Shown: positions 1-6,628, numbered from the stretch's first letter. The stretch: DNA of 8,286 nucleotides from an uncultured Collinsella sp. (GCA_938045085.1 CALINZ010000204.1:1-8286); one strand, 5' to 3'. Made by a program: numbers and translations. The notes: generated from the letters alone by a model not told the origin.

Positions 1-1383
1 CATCGTCTCGAACTCGGGGTGCTGCACCTTGATCTGCTTCGTGCCGTTCGTCGGGTTCGTGTGGTCGACGTAGTTGATGGAGTTCTCAGGCTCTTCGTTG
101 TTTACAACGTCTGTTTCGTCGCAGTGGTCGAAAGATACGGTCTGGTCGCTGAAGTAGGGGCTGACCTCGGTCATCAGGGCGGAGTACAGCGGGATGGCGA
201 TGGAGAATTCAGCTCGAGAGAGCATCTCCCATTGGATGGTCGCAATTTCAGGGTTGAGGCCGTTGCGAATCTGGAAGAGATGGGCCTCACCGTTGCGCTC
301 GGTGCCGATGCAATAGGCACCATCGGTGTTGGCGCTGAGGCCGGGAACGTTTTCGCCACGATTGCCAAAGGCGCGAATAAGTTCAAAAGTATTCCAACCG
401 GACTTTTCGGGTTGGAAGAACAGCGGCTGCATTTCATTTACCATGGCGCCAACCTTAGCGCGCGGTTTTTCGCTAGTGTCCTGGACGATTTCATAGTCGG
501 TGCCCTCAGTAAGCGGAGCCCCAAGGTAATCGCGGCCCTGGACGTAGCGCGACCAAGCGTGAACGGAAGTTTTGTCGATGGGCGAACCGTAGGTCTGGGC
601 AACATCGAACTGTCCGTCGTCGAAATACTTGGCGAAACCCTTTTCTTCAGGTAGGGACTTAATGCCTTCGGAGTGAATGCAGTTTACGGTGTCATCGAGG
701 TTAACCTTGAAGTTGAGATTGCTGATATTGGGATTGAGCGACGCGATATCATCGGTCAACTTCATGGCAATCCACTGATGGCCGGAAAGCGCGGCGAACA
801 GCCAGGTCTCATTGTTGTCGGCAATGATGAGCTGGTCGTTGGCGTTGGCGCCCTGTTCGTTAATGAGCCTGCCGATGAGCTCGACTCCCTCGCGGGCCGT
901 GCCGCTCTCGCCAAGGATGACGCCGGCGTAGACGTATTCGCTGATGCCTGTTTTGGTCAGGGGATCTGCGGCCTTTGCTTCGTCATTCATGCTCGTGCTC
1001 AGCGTGGCAGAGCAAGAAACGCCCTTCTCGTTAATTCCCGCTTCGGAGTAGGCGTCCCAGCGTCCGTGCCACTGCGAAGGGTGGTCGCGCACGTAGCTAT
1101 AACGATATGTGGTCTTGGTCGAGGTGTATGCGAAGTCGGACTCGTCTGAGCCGTAGATATGGCCGGGACCATGCGAGGGTTCAATGCCATAGTGCTTGAG
1201 GTAACGTGTGCCAACGTCCTCGGTGCGGCCATAATACGTATTGCCATCGGCCGTTAGGTTTTTGCCCATGTAGATCTGCGTGCAGGCGAGCGCAGAGGTC
1301 GGCATGGACATGATGGTTGCAGCTCCAAAGGCGAGGCCTATGCCTAGCTTCTTGAGCGCGTTGACGGGGTGAGTTTTCCTCAT
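1..1383 (-). CDS. Secreted C69-family dipeptidase (Ntn hydrolase), C-terminus cut by window edge
   Basis: The reading frame is open from an ATG at 1383 to the left edge, giving 461 codons with no stop. It starts behind a GGGAGG ribosome binding site. Residues 1-33 form a Sec signal peptide: a basic start (MRKTHPVNALKK), a hydrophobic core, and an A-L-A cleavage site. Cleavage would leave Cys34 (CTQIYMGKNL) at the mature N-terminus, matching the N-terminal cysteine nucleophile of peptidase family C69 (PepD type). Other family-like stretches are YGRTEDVG (51-58), YSEAGINEKGVSCSAT (112-127), GTAREGVELI (161-170) and SRAEFSIAIPLYSAL (389-403). Members cleave dipeptides with broad specificity. The secretion signal places this one outside the membrane, probably in peptide scavenging, which is inference. 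The C-terminus, including any cell-wall or membrane anchor, lies outside the window. The site lacks the Leu at -3 expected of a lipobox, so I favour signal peptidase I over lipidation. Confidence 0.93.
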   Translation of the reverse strand, partial: MRKTHPVNALKKLGIGLAFGAATIMSMPTSALACTQIYMGKNLTADGNTYYGRTEDVGTRYLKHYGIEPSHGPGHIYGSDESDFAYTSTKTTYRYSYVRDHPSQWHGRWDAYSEAGINEKGVSCSATLSTSMNDEAKAADPLTKTGISEYVYAGVILGESGTAREGVELIGRLINEQGANANDQLIIADNNETWLFAALSGHQWIAMKLTDDIASLNPNISNLNFKVNLDDTVNCIHSEGIKSLPEEKGFAKYFDDGQFDVAQTYGSPIDKTSVHAWSRYVQGRDYLGAPLTEGTDYEIVQDTSEKPRAKVGAMVNEMQPLFFQPEKSGWNTFELIRAFGNRGENVPGLSANTDGAYCIGTERNGEAHLFQIRNGLNPEIATIQWEMLSRAEFSIAIPLYSALMTEVSPYFSDQTVSFDHCDETDVVNNEEPENSINYVDHTNPTNGTKQIKVQHPEFETM

Positions 1384-1402
1384 AATCCCTCCCAGCGTGC
1401 GA

Positions 1403-1426
1403 AAGCCCTCTGTCGCCAGAGGGCTT
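1403..1426 (-). other. Leader hairpin upstream of the C69 dipeptidase gene
   Basis: A perfect 10-bp inverted repeat (AAGCCCTCTG / CAGAGGGCTT) with a 4-nt loop lies 20 nt upstream of the dipeptidase start, inside its predicted leader. Read on the minus strand it is followed by TTTCGC and not a real U-tract, so it is a poor terminator. It could stabilise the mRNA or act with a conditional partner as an attenuator. The structure is seen directly; the role is not known. Confidence 0.6.
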
Positions 1427-1443
1427 CAGCCAATAAAGACACC
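1423..1443. repeat. Imperfect direct repeat, leader-proximal copy
   Basis: This 21-bp copy matches the 22-bp copy at 1546-1567, differing by two substitutions and one extra A. The shared core is AATAAAGAC preceded by AGCC. It overlaps the 3' half of the leader hairpin and carries the same -35-like hexamer as the distal copy, but no -10 follows it. Confidence 0.6.
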
Positions 1444-1528
1444 CCACTAGCGTAACGAACTGGAAACAATATTCATCTATGAAAGATACTTACTCGATAA
1501 GCGTAATGAAATATGCGATGAGTGGTTA

Positions 1529-1556
1529 ATTATACTCAGTTTGTAGCTTTAGCCAA
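1529..1556 (-). promoter_or_regulatory. Predicted sigma70-type promoter of the C69 dipeptidase gene
   Basis: On the minus strand a perfect TATAAT (1529-1534) is preceded by TTGGCT (1551-1556, four of six matches to TTGACA) with a 16-bp spacer, in an A/T-rich intergenic region. Transcription would start near 1522, giving a leader of about 140 nt. The -35 element sits inside one copy of an imperfect direct repeat (see the repeat entries). Confidence 0.65.
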
Positions 1557-1567
1557 ATAAAGACTCC
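1546..1567. repeat. Imperfect direct repeat, promoter copy
   Basis: This is the second copy of the repeat at 1423-1443. It overlaps the predicted -35 element of the dipeptidase promoter, the position expected of an operator. The copies are 123 bp apart start to start. They could be paired binding sites for a regulator or the trace of a local duplication; the sequence does not decide. Confidence 0.6.
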
Positions 1568-1607
1568 CTGCAATTACTGCACCTGAATAAAGCGTCTGGA
1601 AATACCC

Positions 1608-1653
1608 GAAATGAAAATCCCCCGCTGTTTGGCAAATGCATAAACAGCGGGGG
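1608..1653 (-). terminator. Rho-independent terminator of the lipid kinase / small protein unit
   Basis: A perfect 12-bp stem (CCCCCGCTGTTT at 1619-1630 with its complement at 1642-1653) encloses an 11-nt loop. On the minus strand it is followed by ATTTTCATTT, a T-rich tail. On the plus strand no T-tract follows, so it acts leftward. It lies 36 nt after the stop of the 30-residue gene and before the dipeptidase promoter, separating the two leftward units. Confidence 0.88.
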
Positions 1654-1689
1654 AGACGATAATTGGATGAATATCATACCAATGTGGAA

Positions 1690-1782
1690 TTACTTCTTCC
1701 GACGGTGGATCACGTTGATCGCATAGCCGACGAGCATGGCCAGAACAATGACGATAAAGACGAGCAGGGGATTGTCGTTCAT
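1690..1782 (-). CDS. 30-residue single-pass membrane protein, function unknown
   Basis: The 30-codon frame starts at ATG 1782 behind an exact AGGAGG (1789-1794) with a 6-nt spacer. A longer in-frame extension back into the lipid kinase gene exists, but it has no comparable ribosome binding site and overlaps real coding sequence, so I rejected it. The product begins MNDNPLL, has one hydrophobic segment at about residues 6-25, and ends in the basic tail HRRKK. The positive-inside rule suggests the C-terminus faces the cytoplasm. The start lies 10 nt after the kinase stop, whose stop codon overlaps the Shine-Dalgarno sequence, so translation is probably coupled. I do not recognise the family. 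The context suggests a membrane partner or small regulator of the kinase, which is inference. Confidence 0.75.
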   Translation of the reverse strand: MNDNPLLVFIVIVLAMLVGYAINVIHRRKK

Positions 1783-1792
1783 GGGGGTCCTC

Positions 1793-2710
1793 CTATTTAC
1801 CGAGCGGTGAGAATTCGTCGACGATGAGGTCGAGACATTGCGGAAGCGCGCGGGCGCCAAAGACGCCGGAGTTGCTGGAGATAATCTCGCCATCGAACTG
1901 CATGCCCAGCGACGGCGTGCAGGTGATCTTGGCTTCCTTGGTCTGGATGATTTTGAACTGCGGGCGGCCGAGCACCTTGCCGGCGGGGTCGAGCGCGGCG
2001 GTAATCACGGTGGGCAGCAGCTGCACGGTGCGCACGGGCTCGATGACTGCGATGTCCACCATGCCGTCGTTCATGCGGCAGTCGGGGAACAGATTGATGT
2101 CGTTTTGGATGACCGAGGTGTTGCCTGCCATGCAGCAGATGCCGTCGAGCTCCTCGACAATGCCGTCATGCTCAATTGTAAAGTGCGCCACCGTGGGATT
2201 GGGCGTGGCGAGCGCGGACAGGAAGTAGGCGATCTCACCGATGTCGTTTTTGGTGGGGGCGGCCTTCATCATGATCTCGGCATCGTAGCCCGAGCCGGCG
2301 ATGATGATGAAGCCATGACGCTTCTCGTTGCCGTTCTCGTCGAGCCAAAAGAGCTCGCCCATGTCTGCCTTGACGGTGCGGCCGGCGCGGCAGGCCTTGG
2401 CGAGTGCCGCCGCCTCGGGGGCATTGCCGATGTTGTTGAAGAACAGGCAGGCCGTGCCAGAGGGGAAGACGAGTGTGGGGACGCCGCATCCGCGCATCTG
2501 GTCGAGCACGTTGGAGACGGTGCCGTCGCCGCCCGAGACCACCACGCGATCGAACTCGCGCACGTCCGCCACGGCGTCCTCGGGCTCCATGCCATCGCCG
2601 ATAAAGCGCATCACGACCTCGTCGCCGCCCTGTGCGAGGGCGTGCGTGAATGCGTAGATTTCATCTGAGCTGGGGCCCGATGCCGGGTTGTGGATGATAA
2701 GGCAGCGCAT
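1793..2710 (-). CDS. Diacylglycerol kinase family lipid kinase (DagK/YegS/LCB5 type)
   Basis: This 305-residue protein has the length and architecture of bacterial soluble diacylglycerol kinases, which phosphorylate diacylglycerol or a related lipid with ATP and return it to phospholipid synthesis. It opens with a beta strand and loop LIIHNPASG (4-12). It carries the nucleotide-binding SGGDGTVSNVLD (59-70), the glycine loop PSGTACLFFNNIG (83-95), the central AGSGYDAEIM (138-147), NDGMVDIAVIE (214-224) and the late FDGE (272-275), which in the family holds catalytic acidic residues. The usual Asn after GT[AG] is Cys88 here, an uncommon change. Only a weak ribosome binding site precedes ATG 2710. 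It probably forms a two-gene operon with the 30-residue membrane protein. The family is clear; the exact lipid substrate is not, and sphingoid or other lipids are possible. Confidence 0.9.
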   Translation of the reverse strand: MRCLIIHNPASGPSSDEIYAFTHALAQGGDEVVMRFIGDGMEPEDAVADVREFDRVVVSGGDGTVSNVLDQMRGCGVPTLVFPSGTACLFFNNIGNAPEAAALAKACRAGRTVKADMGELFWLDENGNEKRHGFIIIAGSGYDAEIMMKAAPTKNDIGEIAYFLSALATPNPTVAHFTIEHDGIVEELDGICCMAGNTSVIQNDINLFPDCRMNDGMVDIAVIEPVRTVQLLPTVITAALDPAGKVLGRPQFKIIQTKEAKITCTPSLGMQFDGEIISSNSGVFGARALPQCLDLIVDEFSPLGK

Positions 2711-2738
2711 ACTTACGTTCCCGTTCTGTGACTAACCG

Positions 2739-2746
2739 AGTATAGT
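2739..2746. promoter_or_regulatory. Candidate shared divergent -10 element between lipid kinase and rnd
   Basis: AGTATAGT reads as TATAGT on the plus strand (2741-2746, towards rnd) and TATACT on the minus strand (2739-2744, towards the kinase). Each matches TATAAT at five of six positions and lies in the 98-bp gap between the divergent genes. I see no convincing -35 on either side, so this is tentative. Confidence 0.4.
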
Positions 2747-2808
2747 TGTAAGGCAATGCCGATATCCTACCCGTGTTTTTCGGGCCTAACCTTATTCGAT
2801 GGGTTGAT

Positions 2809-3942
2809 ATGTACATTTCCACACATCAGGCTCTACTCGACTTTTGCCAGCGCGCCCGCGAGTTCGACGCGATTGCCGTCGATACCGAGTTTTTGCGCGA
2901 GCGCACGTTCCATCCGCGTCTGTGCCTGGTTCAGATTGCCACCCCTGCCGAGAGCGTCGCAATCGACCCCCTGGTGATCGACGACCTGTCGCCGCTCGCC
3001 GAGCTCATGGCCGACGAGAGCGTGACCAAGGTGTTCCACGCCTGCTCGCAGGACATGGAGGTTATGCTCCATACCGTGGGCGTGCTGCCGCGTCCTATTT
3101 TTGACACGCAGGTCGCCGCCGCCTTTTTGGGCGAGCGCCAGCAGATTTCGTACGGCGCGCTCGTGCAGACGTTTTGCGGCGTATCGCTGCCCAAGACTGA
3201 ATCGCTGACCGACTGGTCGCGGCGCCCGCTGACCGACAAGCAGATTGAGTACGCGATTGATGACGTCAAGTACCTGATCGTCGCCTATACCGAGATGATG
3301 AGCCGCCTGCGCGAACTGGGCCGCGTGGACTGGGTGCTCGACGAGCTACGCCCACTGGCCGACGAGTCGCACTATCGCGCCGACCGTCACGAGGCATTCC
3401 GTAAGGTCAAGCGCATCAACTCGTGCAGCCGCCATCAGCTGGGCATCGCGCGCGAGCTTGCCGCTTGGCGCGAGGACCGTGCCGAGCGACGCAACATCCC
3501 GCGCAAGTGGGTCATGTCCGACGATACGCTGTTGGCGCTCGTCAAGCGCAATCCCGTGCGCGTCGAGGAGTTCCGCAGTATCCGCGGTACCGATCAGTTG
3601 GGGGAGCGCGACGTGGACGGCGCGCTCATGGCCATCAAGCGTGGTGCGAGCTGCCCGCACGATCGCCTGCCGCTCATGGTGCGCGGGCATCGCCAGATCT
3701 CGCCGGAGCTGGAGAGCGTGACGGACCTGATGTATGCGCTCATTCGCCTGGTTGCCGAGCGCTCGGGCGTGGCAACCTCAGTCATTGCCTCGCGCGATGA
3801 TCTGGCTGACTACATTGAGCATCCCGAGCAGAGCCCCCTGCGCGAAGGCTGGCGCTTTGAGCTCGTGGGCTCGCGCCTGGACGATCTGCTCTCGGGCAAC
3901 ATGGGACTCACCGTGAAGGACGGCAAAATCGAGCTACTGTAG
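2809..3942 (+). CDS. rnd: Ribonuclease D
   Basis: This is a 377-residue DEDDy 3'-5' exoribonuclease that in known bacteria trims the 3' ends of tRNA and other stable RNA precursors. The exonuclease domain covers about residues 1-170. Exo I is VDTEF with D25 and E27, exo II is HACSQDMEVM with D82, and exo III is YAIDDVKYL with Y148 and D152, so the metal-binding acids and tyrosine are intact. An HRDC domain follows at about 205-285, and a second HRDC-like region runs at about 298-365. A frame extension to GTG 2773 exists. I chose ATG 2809 because MYISTHQALLDFCQ matches the usual N-terminus. The ribosome binding site is weak, which leaves some doubt about the start. The next gene begins 64 nt downstream. 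Confidence 0.93.
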   Translation: MYISTHQALLDFCQRAREFDAIAVDTEFLRERTFHPRLCLVQIATPAESVAIDPLVIDDLSPLAELMADESVTKVFHACSQDMEVMLHTVGVLPRPIFDTQVAAAFLGERQQISYGALVQTFCGVSLPKTESLTDWSRRPLTDKQIEYAIDDVKYLIVAYTEMMSRLRELGRVDWVLDELRPLADESHYRADRHEAFRKVKRINSCSRHQLGIARELAAWREDRAERRNIPRKWVMSDDTLLALVKRNPVRVEEFRSIRGTDQLGERDVDGALMAIKRGASCPHDRLPLMVRGHRQISPELESVTDLMYALIRLVAERSGVATSVIASRDDLADYIEHPEQSPLREGWRFELVGSRLDDLLSGNMGLTVKDGKIELL

Positions 3943-4006
3943 GGAAGCCTAACCGCCTGAGTGGGTAGAATGCCTCCAACGTGTAACTCGATTCGGAGGA
4001 ATTCGC

Positions 4007-4711
4007 ATGCCTTATTACTATGGATACGGCTTTGGTATCGACCCGCTGTACCTGCTGGTTGTTCTTGTCTGTACGGTGCTCGGTCTTGCCGCACAGAGCT
4101 ATATCAACTCGACGTACAAAACCTGGTCCAAGGTTCGCTCGGACGGCGATACGGGTGCCACAGTCGCTCGCCGCATGCTCGATGCCAACGGTTGTAGCGC
4201 CGTGGGTATCAAGGGTGTCGCTGGCGAGCTTACCGACCATTACAACCCGCAGGACAACAACCTGTATCTGTCGGATGCCAACCGTTCGGGCGGTTCGGTC
4301 GCAAGCGTTGCCGTCGCCTGCCACGAGGCGGGCCATGCCGCCCAGCGTCAAAGCGGCTATGCCATGATGAAAGTGCGTACCGCCCTCGTGCCGGTCGTCA
4401 ACTTTACCCAGAACACCTGGACCATCGTGTTACTCTTGGGCCTGTTTATGAACATTGCCGGGCTCACGACCCTCGCGTTGATCTTCTTCTCGTTTAGTGT
4501 GCTGTTCCAACTCGTTACGTTGCCTGTCGAGATTGACGCCAGCCGACGTGCTGTGGCGTACATCGAGCAGTCGGGCATGAGCTCCAAGCAGGTCAACGGC
4601 GCCAAGAAGGTACTGACGGCAGCCGCGCTTACCTATGTGGCTGCAGCGCTCACTTCGATCATTCAGTTGCTCTACCTTATGGCTCGCTACAACAGAAACT
4701 CCAACCGATAA
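4007..4711 (+). CDS. Membrane zinc metallopeptidase, YugP-like
   Basis: This 234-residue membrane protein matches the YugP-type zinc metallopeptidase family (Zn_peptidase_2). It starts behind a strong GGAGGA site. Residues 13-32 form the first membrane segment, preceded by an aromatic, glycine-rich start (MPYYYGYGFG). The catalytic HEAGH (106-110) gives two histidine zinc ligands and the general-base glutamate, and LPVEIDASRRA (172-182) carries the acidic residues expected of the third ligand. Hydrophobic segments at about 125-145, 148-172 and 203-226 follow. Substrates of the family are poorly known; a role in membrane protein turnover is inference. It sits between rnd and xseA, with a possible weak -10 (TAGAAT, 3966-3971) in the gap before it. 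The family call is firm and the biological role is open. Confidence 0.9.
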   Translation: MPYYYGYGFGIDPLYLLVVLVCTVLGLAAQSYINSTYKTWSKVRSDGDTGATVARRMLDANGCSAVGIKGVAGELTDHYNPQDNNLYLSDANRSGGSVASVAVACHEAGHAAQRQSGYAMMKVRTALVPVVNFTQNTWTIVLLLGLFMNIAGLTTLALIFFSFSVLFQLVTLPVEIDASRRAVAYIEQSGMSSKQVNGAKKVLTAAALTYVAAALTSIIQLLYLMARYNRNSNR

Positions 4712-4818
4712 CAAATGGGACAGGCAGGGGATTCGTGTCCTCGCGGCGCTGTACTATGTGTTGGACTTAATTTCGCACGGGGCCGGAGCCTCTGTGCTCG
4801 ATAACGAAAGGAGGCTGC

Positions 4819-6270
4819 GTGGCAGGCTGGAATCTGACCGGCAATGCCGTTTCCGCCGAGTTTGACGGTTCGGATGAGCGGGAGCGCAAGGAGCTCAGCG
4901 TGAGCCAGGCGGTAGAAATCGCCGCCGGTGCGCTCGATGCCATTCCGCAGCTGAGCGTTTTGGGCGAGGTCACGGGTTTCCGTGGTCCCAACGCCCGAAG
5001 CGGCCACTGCTACTTCCAGATTAAAGACGACTCGGCCGCCGTCGACTGCATCATCTGGAAGGGTGCCTATCTCAAGCGTACCTTCGATCTGCGTGACGGC
5101 ATGCAGGTGAGCTTTAAGGGCAGCTTCAACCTCTATAAGCCCACGGGTCGTATGAGCTTTGTCGCTCGCTCGTTTTCGCTGGCGGGGGAGGGTCTGCTGC
5201 GTCAACAAGTGGCGCAACTGGCCGAAAAGCTGCGTCGCGAGGGCCTGATGGACGAAGCGCGCAAGCGTCGCATCCCGGTGTTTTGCTCGCGCGTGGCAGT
5301 CGTCACCTCGCTTTCGGGTGCCGTAATCGACGACGTCAAACGCACGCTGCGCCGTCGCAACCCGCTCGTCGAGCTTGTCTGTGTGGGTGCCAAGGTCCAG
5401 GGCGAGGGTGCGCCGGCAGAGCTTATTGAAGGCCTGCGCCGCGCCGCTGCCATTACGCCGGCGCCCGATTGCATCTTGCTGGTGCGCGGCGGCGGCTCTT
5501 TCGAGGACCTCATGACCTTTAACGACGAGGAGCTTGCCCGTGCGGTGGCAGCCTGTCCCGTGCCTGTGGTGACGGGCATTGGGCATGAGCCCGATACCTC
5601 GATCTGCGATATGGTGAGCGACCGTCGCGCCTCCACGCCAACGGCGGCGGCAGAATCGGTAGCGCCGGCTATGACGGAGTTGGCCGACGTGCTCGAGGCG
5701 CGCCATCAGCGGCTGGGTGCCGCGATGGCATCGATGATTGGGTCGGCCCAGGTCGACCTGGAGATGCTCAACCAGCGCGGTCGTCGTGCCTGGGACACCT
5801 ATACGGCTCGCTTGGGCGATGCGCTCGATGCGGCTGCGTGCCGCCCGTGCCTCAACGACCCAACTTTTATGGTCGAGCGTCGCGAGTCTGAGCTTGCCCT
5901 GACTGCCGATCGTCTGTCCGGCGCCATAGCGCGTTCGGTTGGGGCCTTCCGTTCCAACTTCGAGCGTCTGCCCGAGCGCTTGATCGCAAGCACCTCAGGA
6001 CTCGATGGCAAGCGCCATGCGCTCACGCTCGCAAGCTCCCGCCTGGAGCATCAGGGGCGCACGATGCTCAGCAAACCCGCGTCCGACTTGGGCCGTGCGG
6101 CGGCCTCACTCGATGCCCTGTCGCCGCTCAAGGTGCTTGCCCGCGGCTATTCCATCGCGTACAGCGATGATGGGGTGGCTACGAGCGCCAAGACCTTTAA
6201 ACCGGGCGACGCCATCCGCGTGCGCATGGCAGACGGTAACGTTGCGGCAACGGTCGATACGGTCGAGTAG
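4819..6270 (+). CDS. xseA: Exodeoxyribonuclease VII large subunit
   Basis: This 483-residue protein is the catalytic subunit of exonuclease VII, which degrades single-stranded DNA from either end into short oligonucleotides in mismatch and other repair. An N-terminal OB-fold runs at about 45-120 (LGEVTGFRGPNARSGHCYFQ). The nuclease domain has RRRNP (178-182), RGGGSFEDL (223-231), GIGHEPDTSICD (253-264) and DRRASTPTAAAE (268-279), all family signatures. A long helical, coiled-coil-like section at about 280-430 would bind XseB, and LSPLKVLARGYSIAY closes the protein. The GTG start at 4819 has AAAGGAGG four bases upstream. It adds about 25 acidic residues before the usual beginning, and a second in-frame GTG at 4900 has its own AAGGAG. 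xseB follows after 42 nt. Confidence 0.95.
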   Translation: MAGWNLTGNAVSAEFDGSDERERKELSVSQAVEIAAGALDAIPQLSVLGEVTGFRGPNARSGHCYFQIKDDSAAVDCIIWKGAYLKRTFDLRDGMQVSFKGSFNLYKPTGRMSFVARSFSLAGEGLLRQQVAQLAEKLRREGLMDEARKRRIPVFCSRVAVVTSLSGAVIDDVKRTLRRRNPLVELVCVGAKVQGEGAPAELIEGLRRAAAITPAPDCILLVRGGGSFEDLMTFNDEELARAVAACPVPVVTGIGHEPDTSICDMVSDRRASTPTAAAESVAPAMTELADVLEARHQRLGAAMASMIGSAQVDLEMLNQRGRRAWDTYTARLGDALDAAACRPCLNDPTFMVERRESELALTADRLSGAIARSVGAFRSNFERLPERLIASTSGLDGKRHALTLASSRLEHQGRTMLSKPASDLGRAAASLDALSPLKVLARGYSIAYSDDGVATSAKTFKPGDAIRVRMADGNVAATVDTVE

Positions 6271-6312
6271 GCCGCGTTTCATAGCGATAAACCTTTAGGA
6301 AAGGAAACAGAT

Positions 6313-6579
6313 ATGGCAGAGAAGACCCCGGTCGAGCAGCTTACGTACAAGCAGGCCTCGCAGGAGCTGGAGCTCATCATTCGCAGCTTGGAGTCGGGCG
6401 ATATGGAGCTCGAGGAGTCGCTCGAGAACTATACCCGCGGCGTCGAGCTCCTCAAGAGCCTGCGCACCCGCCTGTCCGATGCCGAGCAGAAGGTCTCGGT
6501 GCTTCTGAAGGATGTTGACGGCAACGACGTGCTCGCCGACGGCGAAGCCGCCAACACGGACGACAACCTCTCGTTCTAA
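6313..6579 (+). CDS. xseB: Exodeoxyribonuclease VII small subunit
   Basis: This 88-residue helical protein is the XseB subunit, which binds the helical region of XseA to form active exonuclease VII. The family pattern is visible as YKQASQELELIIRSLESGDMELEESLENYTRGVELLKSL, which covers residues 12-50 (quoted in part: LEESLENYTRGVELL), followed by RLSDAEQKVSVLL. The acidic tail after residue 66 (DVDGNDVLADGEAANTDD) is low in complexity and probably disordered. The start ATG has AGGAAAGGAA upstream. It lies 42 nt after xseA on the same strand, the usual pairing. Confidence 0.94.
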   Translation: MAEKTPVEQLTYKQASQELELIIRSLESGDMELEESLENYTRGVELLKSLRTRLSDAEQKVSVLLKDVDGNDVLADGEAANTDDNLSF

Positions 6580-6586
6580 CCATCCC

Positions 6587-6609
6587 GACCAAATATAATT
6601 ACCTTGGTC
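6587..6609 (+). promoter_or_regulatory. Candidate promoter -10 inside an inverted repeat, upstream of the HIT gene
   Basis: A perfect TATAAT (6594-6599) lies between the arms of a 6-bp inverted repeat, GACCAA (6587-6592) and TTGGTC (6604-6609), in the 49-bp gap between xseB and the HIT gene. Transcription would start near 6606, leaving a short leader with the ribosome binding site. I see no good -35, so it may need an activator or be regulated through the palindrome. Confidence 0.45.
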
Positions 6610-6628
6610 TGTGAGAAAGGAACCAACC

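Noticed and set aside
19..1149. Open frames of 211 and 158 codons on the plus strand
   Set aside because: Both lie opposite the C69 dipeptidase, whose frame is continuous and matches family motifs throughout.
1690..1893. 67-codon version of the small membrane protein
   Set aside because: The extra 37 codons overlap the end of the kinase and lack a ribosome binding site, while the internal ATG at 1782 has a perfect one.
1838..2668. 276-codon open frame on the plus strand across the lipid kinase
   Set aside because: It is the antisense shadow of a recognised lipid kinase with intact motifs; the translated sequence resembles no family I know.
2771..2785. CCCG-N7-CGGG mini-hairpin before rnd
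   Set aside because: A 4-bp stem without a downstream U-tract is not distinguishable from chance.
3943..4006. Possible promoter (TAGAAT at 3966-3971) before the zinc metallopeptidase
   Set aside because: No acceptable -35 at 16-18 bp; a single five-of-six hexamer is expected by chance, so it is mentioned only under the gene.
4775..4797. Stem-loop (GCAC...GTGC with wobble pairs) just before the xseA ribosome binding site
   Set aside because: About eight pairs, two of them G-U, with no U-tract; too weak to call a regulatory element without comparative support.
4712..4818. Promoter-like TACTAT and TTGGAC hexamers before xseA
   Set aside because: They are not correctly spaced relative to each other or to any partner element.
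4687..5706. 339-codon open frame on the minus strand across xseA
   Set aside because: It is antisense to a clear xseA gene, has no ribosome binding site, and is rich in Arg, His and Ala as expected of shadow frames in GC-rich DNA.
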